Below, in pieces: positions 24,281-32,034 of a DNA stretch of 37,053 nt (positions within the stretch are counted from its first letter, which is position 1; the number at the start of each line of letters is the position of its first letter). The position numbers and the translations under genes were made by a program. Under the pieces are notes generated by a model. It was not told the origin of the DNA. It ran no database searches and saw only the letters and a list, made by a program, of their open reading frames with translations. Location: the NCBI GenBank assembly GCA_025456385.1, contig JALOKS010000006.1, positions 1 through 37,053 on the forward strand. Reading direction: 5' to 3'. The DNA comes from Thermoanaerobaculales bacterium. Its GTDB lineage: Bacteria; Acidobacteriota; Thermoanaerobaculia; Thermoanaerobaculales; Sulfomarinibacteraceae.

Positions 24281-25158
24281 GCCTCGGCACCTCGCAGCTC
24301 GTTGACGGGCTCGCCGAGACTGCCGACATGATCGCCTTCAAGCACACGGTCTTCGCCCTGCCCTTCGCCGTGATCGCGGCCGTTACGGCGGCGTCGCCGG
24401 GTTGGCCGTCGGTCGCGACCTGGGCCTGGCTCGCCGTCGCGATGGTCGCGGCCCGTACCGCGGCGATGGCCTTCAACCGCCTCGCCGACCACCGGCTCGA
24501 CGCCCTCAACCCGCGGACCAGCGGCCGGGCGCTCCCCGCGGGCCGCCTCAGCCGACACTTCGCGTGGGCGGTGACCGGGGTGTCCGCCGCGGTCCTCCTC
24601 CTCGCCGCGGCCGCACTGAACCCCCTGTGCCTCGCACTCGCGCCGCCGGCCCTCGCCGTGATCCTCGGCTACTCCCTCGCCAAGCGCTTCACCGTCGCCG
24701 CGCACCTGTGGCTCGGCGCCGCCCTCGGCATCGCCCCGGTGGGGGCCTGGATCGCGGTCAGCGGGCGCCTCGACTGGCCGGCGCTGCTGCTCGCCGCCGC
24801 GGTCGGCGTGTGGGTTGCAGGATTCGACGTGATCTACTCGCTCCAGGACGAGCACTTCGACCGCAGCCTGGGCCTGCACTCGTTGCCGGCGCGGCTCGGC
24901 GGCGCGCGCGCCCTCGGCGTGGCCAGGGCGCTGCACGGCTCCGCGGTGGCGGGCTTCCTGGCCTTCGCGCTGGCGGCGGGTGGCGGACCCTGGCGACTCG
25001 GCGCGGTGGCGGCGGCGGCGGCCCTGCTGGTGCGCCAGCACCGGCTGGTGAGGGCGCACGACCTGAGCGCGGTCGATGCCGCCTTCTTCGCCTCGAACGG
25101 CATCCTCGCGCTCGTCATGGGCGTTCTCTTCGTGGCCGCCCGCGTGCTCGAGCCCTGA
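24277..25158 (+). CDS. ubiA: UbiA-family prenyltransferase (probably MqnP-like)
   Basis: An integral membrane prenyltransferase of 293 residues with eight or nine helices. It attaches a polyprenyl chain to an aromatic quinone precursor. The two Asp-rich motifs are NRLADHRLDALNPRT (near residue 68) and DVIYSLQDEHFDR (near 185). The FALPFAVIAA and NPRTSGRALPAG phrases match the 4-hydroxybenzoate/MqnP branch. The GTG start overlaps the ubiX stop. With a UbiE homologue but no ubiquinone genes, a role in menaquinone synthesis is likelier than in ubiquinone synthesis. Confidence 0.88.
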   Translation: MSLGTSQLVDGLAETADMIAFKHTVFALPFAVIAAVTAASPGWPSVATWAWLAVAMVAARTAAMAFNRLADHRLDALNPRTSGRALPAGRLSRHFAWAVTGVSAAVLLLAAAALNPLCLALAPPALAVILGYSLAKRFTVAAHLWLGAALGIAPVGAWIAVSGRLDWPALLLAAAVGVWVAGFDVIYSLQDEHFDRSLGLHSLPARLGGARALGVARALHGSAVAGFLAFALAAGGGPWRLGAVAAAAALLVRQHRLVRAHDLSAVDAAFFASNGILALVMGVLFVAARVLEP

Positions 25159-25203
25159 GCCGTGGATGACGCGACCGCCGGCGCAGGCTAAGATCGGGGC
25201 GCG

Positions 25204-25860
25204 ATGAGCGCGCGCAAGATGCCCTTCCGCCACATTGCCGTCGAGGGCCCGATCGGGGTCGGCAAGACCTCGCTCGTGCAGCTGCTGGCCGAGCGCTTCG
25301 AGGGCGTGATGGTGCTCGAGGACATCACCAACCCCTTTCTGCCGTCCTTCTACGAGGGCCGGCCCGGGGCCGCCTTCCAGGTCCAGATCTACTTCCTGCT
25401 GTCGCGCTTCCAACAGCAGCGCGAGATCGCGCAGATGAACCTGTTCCAGCGCCTGGTCCTCGCCGACTACACCTTCCCGAAGGACCGCATCTTCGCCTAC
25501 CTCAACCTGGACGACACCGATCTCCGGGTCTACGAGAAGCTCTACCCGGTGCTCGAGCAGGAGGTCCCGAAGCCGGACCTCGTGATCTACATGCAGGCCT
25601 CGGGAGCGGTCCTGATGGAGCGCATCCGGCGCCGGGCCCGCGACTTCGAGCGCGGCATCGAGCCGGCCTACCTGCAGCGGCTGAGCGAGGCCTACTCCTA
25701 CTACTTCTTCCACTACCGGGAGACGCCGCTGCTGGTGGTCAACACCGACGACATCGACTTCGTCAACGACCCCGCCGACCTCGAGGCGCTGATCGAGCAG
25801 GTCATGCGCAGCCGCCGGGGCACCCAGGTCTACGTGCCGATGGGCTCGCAGCGGCCATAG
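25204..25860 (+). CDS. Deoxynucleoside kinase family protein
   Basis: 218 residues. The P-loop GPIGVGKTS lies at residues 15-23. The FYEGRPGAAFQVQIYFLLSR segment, DYTFPKDRIFAYLNL (DRS/DR-type motif) and the arginine-rich lid RIRRRARDFERG are all typical of the dGK/dCK/TK2 family. It phosphorylates deoxynucleosides for salvage; the base preference cannot be told. The ATG at 25204 follows an open intergenic of 45 bp; serS begins 18 bp downstream, so they are likely co-transcribed. Confidence 0.87.
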   Translation: MSARKMPFRHIAVEGPIGVGKTSLVQLLAERFEGVMVLEDITNPFLPSFYEGRPGAAFQVQIYFLLSRFQQQREIAQMNLFQRLVLADYTFPKDRIFAYLNLDDTDLRVYEKLYPVLEQEVPKPDLVIYMQASGAVLMERIRRRARDFERGIEPAYLQRLSEAYSYYFFHYRETPLLVVNTDDIDFVNDPADLEALIEQVMRSRRGTQVYVPMGSQRP

Positions 25861-25878
25861 GCCCCACCGGAGGCAGCC

Positions 25879-27609
25879 ATGCTCGCCCGCGAACTGTTCC
25901 GCAGCGACCCCGAGCGCATCCGCCGCCTGCTCGAGGCGCGCCGCTCCGAGGCGCCGCTCGATCGCCTGCTCGAGGTCGATGCCGCCTGGCGCGCGGTGCT
26001 GGCCGAGGTCGAGGAGCTGAAGGCGCGGCGCAACGCGGGCTCGAAGGCGATCGGCGCCCTGTTCCGCGACGGCCGGCAGGCGGAGGCGGAAACCCTCAAG
26101 GCGGAGATGGCGGCGCTCGGCGGCAGGGCCAAGGATCTCGAGGAACGGGCCCGCGAGCTCGAGCAGGAGCTCGGCGCCCTCGAGCTGACGATTCCGAACC
26201 TGGTCCACTCGAGCGTCCCCGAGGGACCCGACGAGAGCGCCAACCGGGTCGAGCGGAGCTGGGGCGAGCCGCCGGCCTTCGCCTTCGAGCCCAAGGCCCA
26301 CTGGGACCTCGGGCCGGAGCTCGACATCATCGACTTCGAGCGCGCCGTGACCGTTGCCTCGAGCCGCTTCGCGGTGCTCAAGGGCCGCGGCGCGATGCTC
26401 GAGCGCGCCCTGATCTCCTACATGCTCGACCTCCACACCCGGCGCCACGGCTACACCGAGCTCATCCCCCCCTACCTCGTCAACGCCGCCGCGCTCACCG
26501 GCACCGGCCAGCTGCCGAAGTTCGCCGACGACCTCTTCCGCGTCGAGGGGCGGGACCTCTTCCTGGTGCCGACCGCCGAGGTGCCGGTCACCAACCTCCA
26601 CCGCGGCGAGATCCTGAGCGAGGACCGCCTGCCCCTCCGCTACTGCGCCTTCACGCCGATCCGGCAGCACCAGTTCCACAAGGTGGAGCTCGTCCAGCTC
26701 GCCCACCCGGAGGCCTCGTGGCAGCAGCTCGAGGAGCTCACCGGCCACGCCGAGGCCGTGCTGCAGGGCCTCGGCCTCCACTACCGGGTGGTGAGCCTGG
26801 CGAGCGGCGACCTCGGCTTCTCGGCCGCCAAGACCTACGACCTCGAGGTCTGGCTGCCGGCGATGGGCTGCTACCGCGAGATCTCGTCCTGCTCGTCCTT
26901 CACCGACTTCCAGGCGCGCCGCGCGCAGCTCCGCTTCCGCCCCGCCGACGGCGGAAAAGCCCGCCTCCTCCACACGCTGAACGGCTCCGCGCTCGCCGTC
27001 GGCCGCACCATGGTGGCGGTCCTCGAGTGCTACCAGCGGGCCGACGGCTCGGTGGTCGTGCCCGAGGCGCTCCGCCCCTACATGCACGGCCTCGAGGTCA
27101 TCGAGCCCGGCGACCTTGAGCTTCTTCTTCACCGAGCCGACCTCGACGGCCGCGATCGAGCGGTCGGGCCGCACCAGCGCAGCGGCGGTCAGGAAGCCCA
27201 CCAGCTCGTCCACCGCGAACAGCGCCCTCGCCGCCAGGGTGTCGCGCGGCACGCCCATGTACTCGGCGTGCGAGGCGATGACCCGCACCCAATCCGCGGG
27301 CCAGCCGCGCTCGGCGAGGATCCGCGTGCCGACGTGGAGGTGGGTTTCGGCGGTCGGGTTCTGCTGGTAATCGAAGTCGTGGACGAGGCCGATCGCGCCC
27401 CAGCTCTCCTCGTCCTCCCCGAAGCGGCGGGCGTAGGCGCGCATCGCCGCCTCCACGCCGAGGCCGTGCTTGAGCAGGCTCGGGTTGTCCGTGAACTCGG
27501 TCAGCAGGGTCCAGGCATCCTCGCGGCTCGGCGTCTCCGGCATGGCGACCTCCCTTCGCGAAGTATAGCGAGCGCGGACCCTGCACCCAGCGCACCGGAA
27601 GACCGCTGA
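25879..27609 (+). CDS. serS: Seryl-tRNA synthetase, running on without its normal stop
   Basis: Charges tRNA-Ser, and tRNA-Sec where present. The N-terminal coiled-coil arm covers about residues 25-105. The class II core has motif 2 (FTPIRQHQFHKVEL), YREISSCSSFTDFQARR and motif 3 (LNGSALAVGRTMVAVLE). The usual protein ends right after a phrase like RPYMHGLEVI, reached here at about 27108 (410 residues). But there is no stop: the frame stays open to 27609 for about 165 more residues that are antisense to the HD gene. I take the real gene as 25879 to about 27110, truncated by a few codons. A GGAGG site (25868-25872) precedes the ATG. Confidence 0.9.
   Translation: MLARELFRSDPERIRRLLEARRSEAPLDRLLEVDAAWRAVLAEVEELKARRNAGSKAIGALFRDGRQAEAETLKAEMAALGGRAKDLEERARELEQELGALELTIPNLVHSSVPEGPDESANRVERSWGEPPAFAFEPKAHWDLGPELDIIDFERAVTVASSRFAVLKGRGAMLERALISYMLDLHTRRHGYTELIPPYLVNAAALTGTGQLPKFADDLFRVEGRDLFLVPTAEVPVTNLHRGEILSEDRLPLRYCAFTPIRQHQFHKVELVQLAHPEASWQQLEELTGHAEAVLQGLGLHYRVVSLASGDLGFSAAKTYDLEVWLPAMGCYREISSCSSFTDFQARRAQLRFRPADGGKARLLHTLNGSALAVGRTMVAVLECYQRADGSVVVPEALRPYMHGLEVIEPGDLELLLHRADLDGRDRAVGPHQRSGGQEAHQLVHREQRPRRQGVARHAHVLGVRGDDPHPIRGPAALGEDPRADVEVGFGGRVLLVIEVVDEADRAPALLVLPEAAGVGAHRRLHAEAVLEQARVVRELGQQGPGILAARRLRHGDLPSRSIASADPAPSAPEDR
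27116..27543 (-). pseudogene. HD-domain (HDIG-like) phosphohydrolase, 3' end missing
   Basis: The first 143 residues match small HD-domain proteins: LLKHGLGVE, GAIGLVHDFDY with the HD pair, IASHAEYMGVPR, and the LFAVDELVGFLTAAALVRPD stretch up to EVGSVKKKLK. Family members usually continue about 40-50 residues further (DKAFARGVxR and so on). Here the frame enters the antisense strand of serS and stays open for over 900 codons without resemblance to anything. So the 3' end and the stop are missing. The ribosome site GGGAGG is 6 bases before the ATG at 27543. The substrate is unknown. Confidence 0.75.
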
Positions 27610-27661
27610 GCAATTTCTTCCATTCTGACGAGGAAAACGGAGTCATTTTGCAAAAATTCGC

Positions 27662-27690
27662 TTGACTCTTCGAAATTCCAGTCTCAGAAT
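27662..27690 (+). promoter_or_regulatory. Sigma-70-type promoter of glnA
   Basis: TTGACT (27662-27667), a 17-base spacer, and CAGAAT (27685-27690). The upstream 60 bases are unusually A/T-rich for this window, with A and T tracts like an UP element. No sigma-54 motif was found in front of glnA. Confidence 0.6.
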
Positions 27691-27720
27691 CCGCGGAACG
27701 ACGCGCCAGGAGGCTTCACC

Positions 27721-29052
27721 GTGCCAACGACCCCGACCGCGATCCTGACCCGCTGCAAGAAGGAGAACGTCCACTTCATGCGGCTCCAGTTCACGGACAT
27801 CGACGGCGTCATCAAGAACGTCGAGGTCCCGTCGAGCCAGTTCGAGAAGGCGCTCGACGGCCAGATCATGTTTGACGGCTCCTCCATTCAGGGCTTCACC
27901 CGCATCGAGGAGTCGGACATGCTGCTGGTGCCCGACCTCGAGACCTTCCAGGTCTTCCCCTGGGTGACGGATCACGGCCGGGTCGGACGCCTGGTGTGCG
28001 ACATCGCCAACCCCGACGGCTCGATCTTCGCCGGCTGCCCGCGCAGCGCGTTGAAGCGCGCGGTCGAGCGGGCGCGGCGCATGGGCTACCGGATGATGGC
28101 GGGGCCGGAGGCCGAGTTCTTCCTCTTCCAGCGCAACCACAACGGCGAGGCCCTGGCCGCGACCCACGACTCGGGCGGCTACTTCGACCTCAGCCCGCGC
28201 GACCTCGGCGAGGAGGCGCGGCGCGAGATCACGCTCGCGCTCGAGGCGATGGGCTTCGAGGTCGAGGCGGCCCACCACGAGGTGGCGCCCGGCCAGCACG
28301 AGATCGACTTCAAGTACGGCGACGCCGTCGACACCGCCGACGCGATCGTCACCTTCCGCTTCGTGGTCAAGAAGGTCGCCCTGATGTACGGCCTGCACGC
28401 GACCTTCATGCCGAAACCGCTGGCCGGGGTCAACGGCTCCGGCATGCACACCCACCAGTCGCTGTTCTCGTCCAAGGGCAGGAATGTCTTCCACGACCCG
28501 AAGGGCCCGTGGGAGCTGTCGGCCGTCGCCCGCGCCTACATCGGCGGCCTGCTCGACCACGCGCGGGCCTTCGTCGCGGTGACCAACCCCCTGGTCAACT
28601 CCTACAAGCGTCTGGTGCCGGGCTACGAGGCGCCGGTCAACGTCGCCTGGTCGGAGAAGAACCGCTCGCCGATGATCCGGGTGCCGGCGCGGCGAGGGAT
28701 CGGCACCCGCTGCGAGGTCCGCGTCCCCGACCCCTCCTGCAACCCCTACCTGGCCTTCGCCGTGATGCTGGCCTCCGGTCTCGACGGCATCGAGCGCGGC
28801 CTCGACTGCGGCGAGCCGGTCAACCGCAACATCTTCGACATGAGCGAGCGCGAGAAGCGGCGGCTCAAGATCGTGCAGCTGCCGGCGAGCCTCGACGAGG
28901 CGCTCAACTTCCTCGAGAGGGACGGCGTGATGCGCGAGGCCCTCGGCGAGCACATCTTCGAGCACTTCCTCCACAACAAGCGCACCGAGTGGGCCGAGTA
29001 CATCAAGGAAATCCACGACTGGGAGCTCGACCGCTACCTCGACCGCTACTGA
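27721..29052 (+). CDS. glnA: Glutamine synthetase type I (alpha-like)
   Basis: Makes glutamine from glutamate, ammonia and ATP. The 443-residue length fits the GSI-alpha group. Signatures are FTDIDGVIKNVEVP, MFDGSSIQGF, the metal-binding AGPEAEFFLF, the ATP-site VNGSGMHTHQSLF and the RVPARRGIGTRCEVRVPDPSCNPYLAF block. I do not see the adenylylation tyrosine region of GSI-beta enzymes, so regulation is probably by feedback. A GTG start is supported by AGGAGG (27709-27714) six bases upstream. A sigma-70-type promoter is 30 bp before that. A sigma-54 activator gene follows 50 bp downstream. Confidence 0.95.
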   Translation: MPTTPTAILTRCKKENVHFMRLQFTDIDGVIKNVEVPSSQFEKALDGQIMFDGSSIQGFTRIEESDMLLVPDLETFQVFPWVTDHGRVGRLVCDIANPDGSIFAGCPRSALKRAVERARRMGYRMMAGPEAEFFLFQRNHNGEALAATHDSGGYFDLSPRDLGEEARREITLALEAMGFEVEAAHHEVAPGQHEIDFKYGDAVDTADAIVTFRFVVKKVALMYGLHATFMPKPLAGVNGSGMHTHQSLFSSKGRNVFHDPKGPWELSAVARAYIGGLLDHARAFVAVTNPLVNSYKRLVPGYEAPVNVAWSEKNRSPMIRVPARRGIGTRCEVRVPDPSCNPYLAFAVMLASGLDGIERGLDCGEPVNRNIFDMSEREKRRLKIVQLPASLDEALNFLERDGVMREALGEHIFEHFLHNKRTEWAEYIKEIHDWELDRYLDRY

Positions 29053-29102
29053 GCACGGGTGCCGGGCGAGCAGGCGGGCCCGTGCGAGGGTAAGCTTGGG
29101 CC

Positions 29103-30506
29103 GTGAACACGGTCCTCGTGATCACCGACGACGAGGCCCGGCGGAAGGTCATCGAGGCGCAGCTCCTCAACCATGACCTCAAGCTGGTCGCCGCCGGCTC
29201 GCTCGAGCGCGGCCTGGCAGTGGTCGAGGAGGGTCACGCGAGCCTGGTGCTCGCCGTCCTGCCGCTGGCCGGAACCTCGGCAGTCGGGGCGCTGCGGGCG
29301 ATCCACGCCCGCGACCCGCGGCTGCCGGTGGTCGTGCTCACCGCCGCCGCCTCGACCGAGGAGGCCATCGAGACCACCAAGGCCGGCGCCTTCGACTACC
29401 TGCTGCTGCCGCTCGAAGAGCGGGAGCTGCTCACCGCGGTCGGGCACGGATTCGAGGCCGGCCGCCTGATGCGGTCGCCGGTGTCGCTCGACCAGGAGAG
29501 CGAGACCTGGTCGGGGGACGCCCTCATCGGGCGCTCGCGGCCGATGCAGGAGATCTACAAGGCGATCGGCCGCGTCGCCCCGACCGACTCGACGGTGCTG
29601 ATTCGGGGCGAGTCCGGGACCGGCAAGGAGCTGGTCGCGCGCGCGATCTACCAGCACTCGGCGCGCGCCGCGCGGCCCTTCGTGGTCGTCAACTGCGTGG
29701 CCATCCCGGAGACCCTGCTCGAGAGCGAGCTCTTCGGCTACGAGCGCGGCGCTTTCACCGGCGCCGTCGGAGCCAGGATCGGGAAGGTCAAGCAGGCCGA
29801 CGGCGGCACCCTCTTCCTCGACGAGATCGGCGACATGCCGCTCGCCATCCAGGCCAAGCTCCTGCGCCTGCTCGAGGACCGCAGCATCGAGCCGATCGGC
29901 GGCCGGCGGCCGATCGCTGTCGACGCGCGGATCATCGCCGCCACCAACCGCGACCTCGAGGCGGCGATCGACGAGGGGCGGTTCCGCAAGGACCTCTTCT
30001 ATCGCCTGAGCGTCGTCCCGATCACCCTGCCGCCGCTGCGCGAACGCCTCGACGACCTGCCGCTGCTGTGCGACTACTTCCTGCGCCGGCTGACCACCGA
30101 GCTCGGGATCCGCAACCCCGGTCTGACGCCGGACGCCTACCGGCTGCTGGCGAGCCACCCCTGGGCGGGCAACGTCCGCGAGCTCGCCAACGCCATGGAA
30201 CAGAGCCTGATCTTCAGCCGCGGGCGTCAGATCGACGCCGAAGCGGTCGGCGCGCTGGTGCTCACGCCGTCCAGGGGCCGCGCGGCCGCCCTCGCGGCCG
30301 GCGACGAGGCCCTGCGGCGCTGGGTGCACCAGTCACTCGCCTTCGGCCGCGAGGGCCTGCTGCCGGCGATCACCGAGCACGTCAGCGAGCGGGTGATCCG
30401 CGAGGTCCTCGCGATCACCGCCGGGAACCGGGTGCGCGCCGCCCGCCTGCTCGGCATCTCCCGTCCCACCCTGCTCGCCCGGATCAAAAAGTACGGGCTG
30501 GAGTGA
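29103..30506 (+). CDS. Sigma-54-dependent activator with degenerate receiver domain
   Basis: 467 residues in NtrC order: receiver (1-120), AAA+ (about 142-375), Fis-type helix-turn-helix (425-467). The AAA+ part has Walker A GESGTGKE and the sigma-54 contact GAFTGA, so it should open sigma-54 promoters. The receiver keeps the acidic pair D9-D10 and T80. But the phospho-Asp position has Val52 (LVLAVLPLAG) and the conserved Lys is Leu102 (FDYLLLP). It is therefore probably not switched by normal phosphorylation. GTG start at 29103. Its likely target is the sigma-54 promoter at 34426. Confidence 0.92.
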   Translation: MNTVLVITDDEARRKVIEAQLLNHDLKLVAAGSLERGLAVVEEGHASLVLAVLPLAGTSAVGALRAIHARDPRLPVVVLTAAASTEEAIETTKAGAFDYLLLPLEERELLTAVGHGFEAGRLMRSPVSLDQESETWSGDALIGRSRPMQEIYKAIGRVAPTDSTVLIRGESGTGKELVARAIYQHSARAARPFVVVNCVAIPETLLESELFGYERGAFTGAVGARIGKVKQADGGTLFLDEIGDMPLAIQAKLLRLLEDRSIEPIGGRRPIAVDARIIAATNRDLEAAIDEGRFRKDLFYRLSVVPITLPPLRERLDDLPLLCDYFLRRLTTELGIRNPGLTPDAYRLLASHPWAGNVRELANAMEQSLIFSRGRQIDAEAVGALVLTPSRGRAAALAAGDEALRRWVHQSLAFGREGLLPAITEHVSERVIREVLAITAGNRVRAARLLGISRPTLLARIKKYGLE

Positions 30507-30630
30507 GGCGCGACGGGGACCCCGTCTCAAGGCGTCGCCGACGGTTGAGGAAGCCCCCGCAAGGGGCTAGAGTGGGTCCCCGGCGGCATTCGCGCCAGGT
30601 CCAGGCGGCGACGGAGGAGCACCCAGCACC

Positions 30631-32034
30631 ATGCCAATCGTCTCGATTTCCCAAGGCAGCTACAGCGGCTCGAAGCAGCTCGCGGACGCGCTCAGCAAGA
30701 GGCTCGGTTTCAAGGTCGTCAGGCTCGAGGACGCGGTCGCCGCAGCCAAGCGCTACGGCATCTCCGAGGAGGAGATGTACCGCGGCCTCGACATGCCGGC
30801 CAACTTCTTCGAGCGCTTCACCCAGCGCAAGGAGCGCTACATCCTCGCCATGCAGGCGACGCTCGGCGGGCTCTTCGCCGACGGCAACGGCATCTACTGC
30901 GGGCTCGTCGGTCAGTTCATCTTCCACGGCCTCTGCGGCGTCTTCAAGGTCCGGCTGGTGGCGCCGCTCGACTTCCGGATCAACGCCACCATCGCCAGCC
31001 TCAGGCTCTCCCACGAGGAGGCCGTGCGCTACATCCGCGACGCCGACGAGCGGCGGGCCAAGTGGGGACGGCAGATGTTCAACGCCGACCTCAACGATCC
31101 CGACCTCTACGACCTGGTCGTCAACCTCGAGCACATGAACATCGAGACCGCCGCCGACATGATCACCGGCATCATCAAGCGCAAGGAGTTCCCCGAGGAC
31201 TGCTACCGCCAGTTCCAGAGCTTCGCCCTCGAGAAGCGAGTGCGGGCGGCGTTGCGCTTCAACTCGCCCTACGAGTCCGACAGCGTCCAGATCCAGGCCG
31301 CCGACGGCGTCGTCACGCTGTCGGGGGGGGCCTCCTTCGAGGGGTCGCGCGCGGCGATCGTCGACTTCGTGAGCCGCATCCGGGGCGTCCGCAAGGTCGT
31401 GACCGACGCCGGCGAGGTCGCCTCGGTGGACTCCACCCTCGATCTCGACCTCGGCGTCTCGACCCGGGACACCACGGCGCGCGACGTCATGCTGCCCCCC
31501 GACGGCTACCCGCACTGCACCCTGTCGTGCACGATCCGCGACGCGGTGGTGGCCCTGAGCGCCTCGGCGGTGAAGCTCGAGGACGGCTACACCATGGTGC
31601 CGCGCTACGTGCTGATCCTCGACGACGAGCGGCGGGAGCTGCGCGGCATCGTCAGCCGCCGCGAGCTCCTGAAGGGCCTCATCCCCCACCTCCAGCGGGA
31701 CAAGGAGTCGGAGGCCCAGATCCGCAAGCTGGTGCCCTTCGCCGGCCAGGTGCCGACTGACCTGCTCATCCGCTGGACCTCGCTCTTCACCCCCGCCGCG
31801 CTGGAGGCGGCGCGGCGCCCGGTGAGCTCGATCATGGTGCCCATCCGGGGCACCGTCCAGGTCGGCGACTCCCTGTCGACCGTCATCTCGACCATGCTCA
31901 CCCACGGCGTCGACCTCGTGCCGGTTCTCGACGGCCAGCGGGTCGCCGGCGTGGTGCTGATGACCAACATCTTCGACATCGTCGCCCAGTTCGTGATGGA
32001 GCACGGCGGGACCGGCCCGCGGGGGCGCGGCTGA
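30631..32034 (+). CDS. Cytidylate-kinase-like/BON/CBS fusion protein
   Basis: 467 residues in three parts. Residues 1-195 resemble the cytidylate kinase-like family (SISQGSYSGSKQLADAL, and ERYILAMQATL, RLVAPLDFRI, RYIRDADERRAKW), with a degenerate P-loop (GSYSGSK). Residues about 200-262 are a BON domain (VRAALRF, DGVVTLSGGASFEGSRAAIVDFVSR, GVRKVV). Residues about 283-455 are a CBS pair (DLVPVLDGQRVAGVV in the second). CBS pairs often bind adenine nucleotides and gate transporters or enzymes. The stop shares a base with the transporter ATG (TGATG), so it is translationally coupled to the SLC13 gene. A regulator of that transporter is a reasonable guess. Confidence 0.82.
   Translation: MPIVSISQGSYSGSKQLADALSKRLGFKVVRLEDAVAAAKRYGISEEEMYRGLDMPANFFERFTQRKERYILAMQATLGGLFADGNGIYCGLVGQFIFHGLCGVFKVRLVAPLDFRINATIASLRLSHEEAVRYIRDADERRAKWGRQMFNADLNDPDLYDLVVNLEHMNIETAADMITGIIKRKEFPEDCYRQFQSFALEKRVRAALRFNSPYESDSVQIQAADGVVTLSGGASFEGSRAAIVDFVSRIRGVRKVVTDAGEVASVDSTLDLDLGVSTRDTTARDVMLPPDGYPHCTLSCTIRDAVVALSASAVKLEDGYTMVPRYVLILDDERRELRGIVSRRELLKGLIPHLQRDKESEAQIRKLVPFAGQVPTDLLIRWTSLFTPAALEAARRPVSSIMVPIRGTVQVGDSLSTVISTMLTHGVDLVPVLDGQRVAGVVLMTNIFDIVAQFVMEHGGTGPRGRG

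Noticed and set aside
24211..27543. Minus-strand open frame of 1110 codons
   Set aside because: Only the first 143 codons look like a protein (HD domain). The rest is antisense to serS, the deoxynucleoside kinase and the ubiA-like gene, kept open by high G+C.
30550..30567. Terminator AGCCCC-CGCAA-GGGGCT after the sigma-54 activator
   Set aside because: The 6-bp stem is not followed by a T-run; it may be chance in GC-rich DNA.
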